64,000 nt of DNA from Mycolicibacterium aubagnense (GTDB lineage Bacteria; Actinomycetota; Actinomycetes; Mycobacteriales; Mycobacteriaceae), in assembly GCF_010730955.1 (NCBI RefSeq), contig NZ_AP022577.1:3286001-3350000 (forward strand), in the 5' to 3' direction. The position numbers and the translations under genes were made by a program. Of this stretch, positions 62,900 through 64,000 are shown in pieces. The notes below the pieces were generated by a model that saw only the letters and a program-made list of their open reading frames with translations, was not told the origin of the DNA and ran no database searches. The first letter of the stretch is position 1; every line of letters begins with the position of its first letter.

Positions 62900-64000
62900 G
62901 CGCGCCGGCCGACGAGGCCCAGACCGACGCCATCCCGGTGGTAGAGAACAAGGGGCACAAGGGGATACCGCGGTTCCTCCGCCGGTTCGCGGTGCTGATC
63001 ATCCTGGCCTGGATCGGGGTCATCGCCGCACTGAACACCGTCGTCCCACAGCTCGAGGAAGTCGGCAAGCTGCGCGCGGTGTCCATGAGCCCGAACGATG
63101 CGCCGTCGATGATCGCCACCAAACGCGTCGGCAAGGTGTTCGACGAATACAGCACCAGCAGTTCGGTGATGATCGTGCTCGAAGGCGACAATCCGCTGGG
63201 AGCCGACGCGCACGCCTTCTACGACAAGATGGTCGCTGACCTCCGCGCCGATACCACCCACGTCCAGCATGTCCAGGACTTCTGGGGTGACACCCTGACC
63301 GCAAAGGGCGCGCAGAGCCGCGACGGCAAGGCGGCCTACGTTCAGGTCTACATCGCCGGTGATCAGGGGGAGACGCTGGCCAACGACTCGGTCGCCGCAG
63401 TGCGCCACATCGCCACCGAAAGCCCCGCTCCGCCAGGGGTGAAGGCTTATGTGACCGGTCCCGCAGCGACGAGCACCGACCAGAACGTCGTCGGCGACAA
63501 GAGCATGGAGCTGATCGAACTCGTCACCTTCGGCGTCATCGCGGTCATGCTCTTGCTGGTCTACCGATCCGTCATCGCGACCTTGATCGTGTTGGTGATG
63601 GTCGTGCTCGAACTCTCCGGGGCGCGCGGTCTGGTGGCATTCCTGGGCTACCACAACGTTTTCGGGCTGACCACCTTCGCCACCAACCTGCTGGTGACGC
63701 TGGCGATCGCCGCGGCGACGGATTACGTCATCTTCCTGATCGGGCGTTATCAAGAGGCGCGACGAGCCGGAGAAGACCGAGAATCGGCCTACTACACCAT
63801 GTTTCACGGCACCGCGCACGTGGTGCTGGCCTCCGGCCTGACCATTGCCGGCGCCACCCTGTGCCTGCACTTCACCCGGTTGCCGTACTTCCAAACCATG
63901 GGCTTCCCGCTGGCCATCGGCATGGTGATGGTGGTCGCGATGGCGCTGACCCTCGGGCCCTCGGTGATCGCGGTCGCAACCCGCTTCGGCCGGGTCCTCG
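62896..64000 (+). CDS. MmpL-family RND transporter (C-terminus beyond window edge)
   Basis: Frame from ATG 62896 to the window end, 368 codons visible of roughly 950. First membrane helix [24 protein letters not shown], then a periplasmic porter domain ([34 protein letters not shown]). From residue about 210 several helices follow, with the MMPL motif [39 protein letters not shown], carrying the Asp-Tyr pair used for proton relay. Exports a lipid, siderophore or drug, typically with MmpS. Controlled with mmpS by the O2 site (inference). Confidence 0.92.
   Translation, partial: MSAPADEAQTDAIPVVENKGHKGIPRFLRRFAVLIILAWIGVIAALNTVVPQLEEVGKLRAVSMSPNDAPSMIATKRVGKVFDEYSTSSSVMIVLEGDNPLGADAHAFYDKMVADLRADTTHVQHVQDFWGDTLTAKGAQSRDGKAAYVQVYIAGDQGETLANDSVAAVRHIATESPAPPGVKAYVTGPAATSTDQNVVGDKSMELIELVTFGVIAVMLLLVYRSVIATLIVLVMVVLELSGARGLVAFLGYHNVFGLTTFATNLLVTLAIAAATDYVIFLIGRYQEARRAGEDRESAYYTMFHGTAHVVLASGLTIAGATLCLHFTRLPYFQTMGFPLAIGMVMVVAMALTLGPSVIAVATRFGRVL

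Overview
The window is high-GC actinobacterial chromosome, almost certainly from a non-tuberculous and probably fast-growing Mycobacterium/Mycolicibacterium. The evidence is the mycobacterial family set: MmpS/MmpL, DUF732 and DUF5078 secreted proteins, an LdtA-type L,D-transpeptidase, an Rv2525c-like Tat-exported DUF1906 protein, a CelA1-type GH6 protein, DesA3 with its reductase, SCO6745 and DUF664/DinB proteins, and a tiny bL37-like ribosomal protein. GTG starts are frequent and TetR regulators abound. I see no tRNA, rRNA, CRISPR array, insertion sequence or prophage. This is metabolic accessory chromosome rather than a mobile island.

Layout, left to right. 1-1.6 kb: TetR / acyl-CoA dehydrogenase divergent pair with a doubled operator. 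1.8-5.7 kb: lipoprotein epoxide-hydrolase-like enzyme, NTF2-like protein, small helical protein, Ala/Pro-rich secreted protein, strong terminator, dispersed repeat, L,D-transpeptidase. 5.9-10.8 kb: amine/amino-acid permease coupled to a BBE-type flavin oxidase, a hydroxysteroid-dehydrogenase-like SDR, a GH6 protein. 11-13.3 kb: unknown protein, nitrilase and DUF302 protein. 13.3-20 kb: oxylipin-type operon (219-aa unknown, plant-like alpha-dioxygenase, P450, acyl-CoA oxidase) with a divergent TetR. 20-25 kb: second copy of the dispersed repeat, DinB protein, ssuC-ssuB-ssuA-ssuD sulfonate operon. 25-33.2 kb: SCO6745 protein, double-hotdog hydratase, TetR, UbiB-kinase operon, amine oxidase, TetR/SRPBCC pair. 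33-41.7 kb: DinB protein, permease, serine hydrolase, DUF1345, polyamine biosynthesis pair (type III decarboxylase plus an AdoMet decarboxylase-spermidine synthase fusion), M15 peptidase, PucR regulator. 41.8-44.9 kb: DesA3 desaturase system and a PEP-mutase-like protein. 45-49 kb: membrane proteins and an orphan KdpA. 49-57 kb: a five-gene operon (permease, glutamine-synthetase-like ligase, luciferase-like monooxygenase, DszC-like flavoenzyme, gamma-glutamyl hydrolase), a signal-less NlpA-like protein, a receiver-less winged-helix regulator and a DUF1906 protein. 57.8-64 kb: SDR, bL37-like protein, ABC-F ATPase, and a TetR with two matching operators flanking DUF732-DUF5078-mmpS-mmpL; mmpL runs off the window.

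The most interesting candidates are three. The 49-55 kb operon combines gamma-glutamylation with sulfur-type flavin monooxygenases and looks like an undescribed amine (perhaps aminosulfonate) degradation route. The alpha-dioxygenase/P450 operon looks like a two-gene bacterial counterpart of fungal dioxygenase-P450 oxylipin synthases. The polyamine pair carries a SpeD-SpeE fusion, in a genus usually thought poor in spermidine synthesis. All functional statements rest on motifs read by eye and remembered family knowledge; no database search was run.
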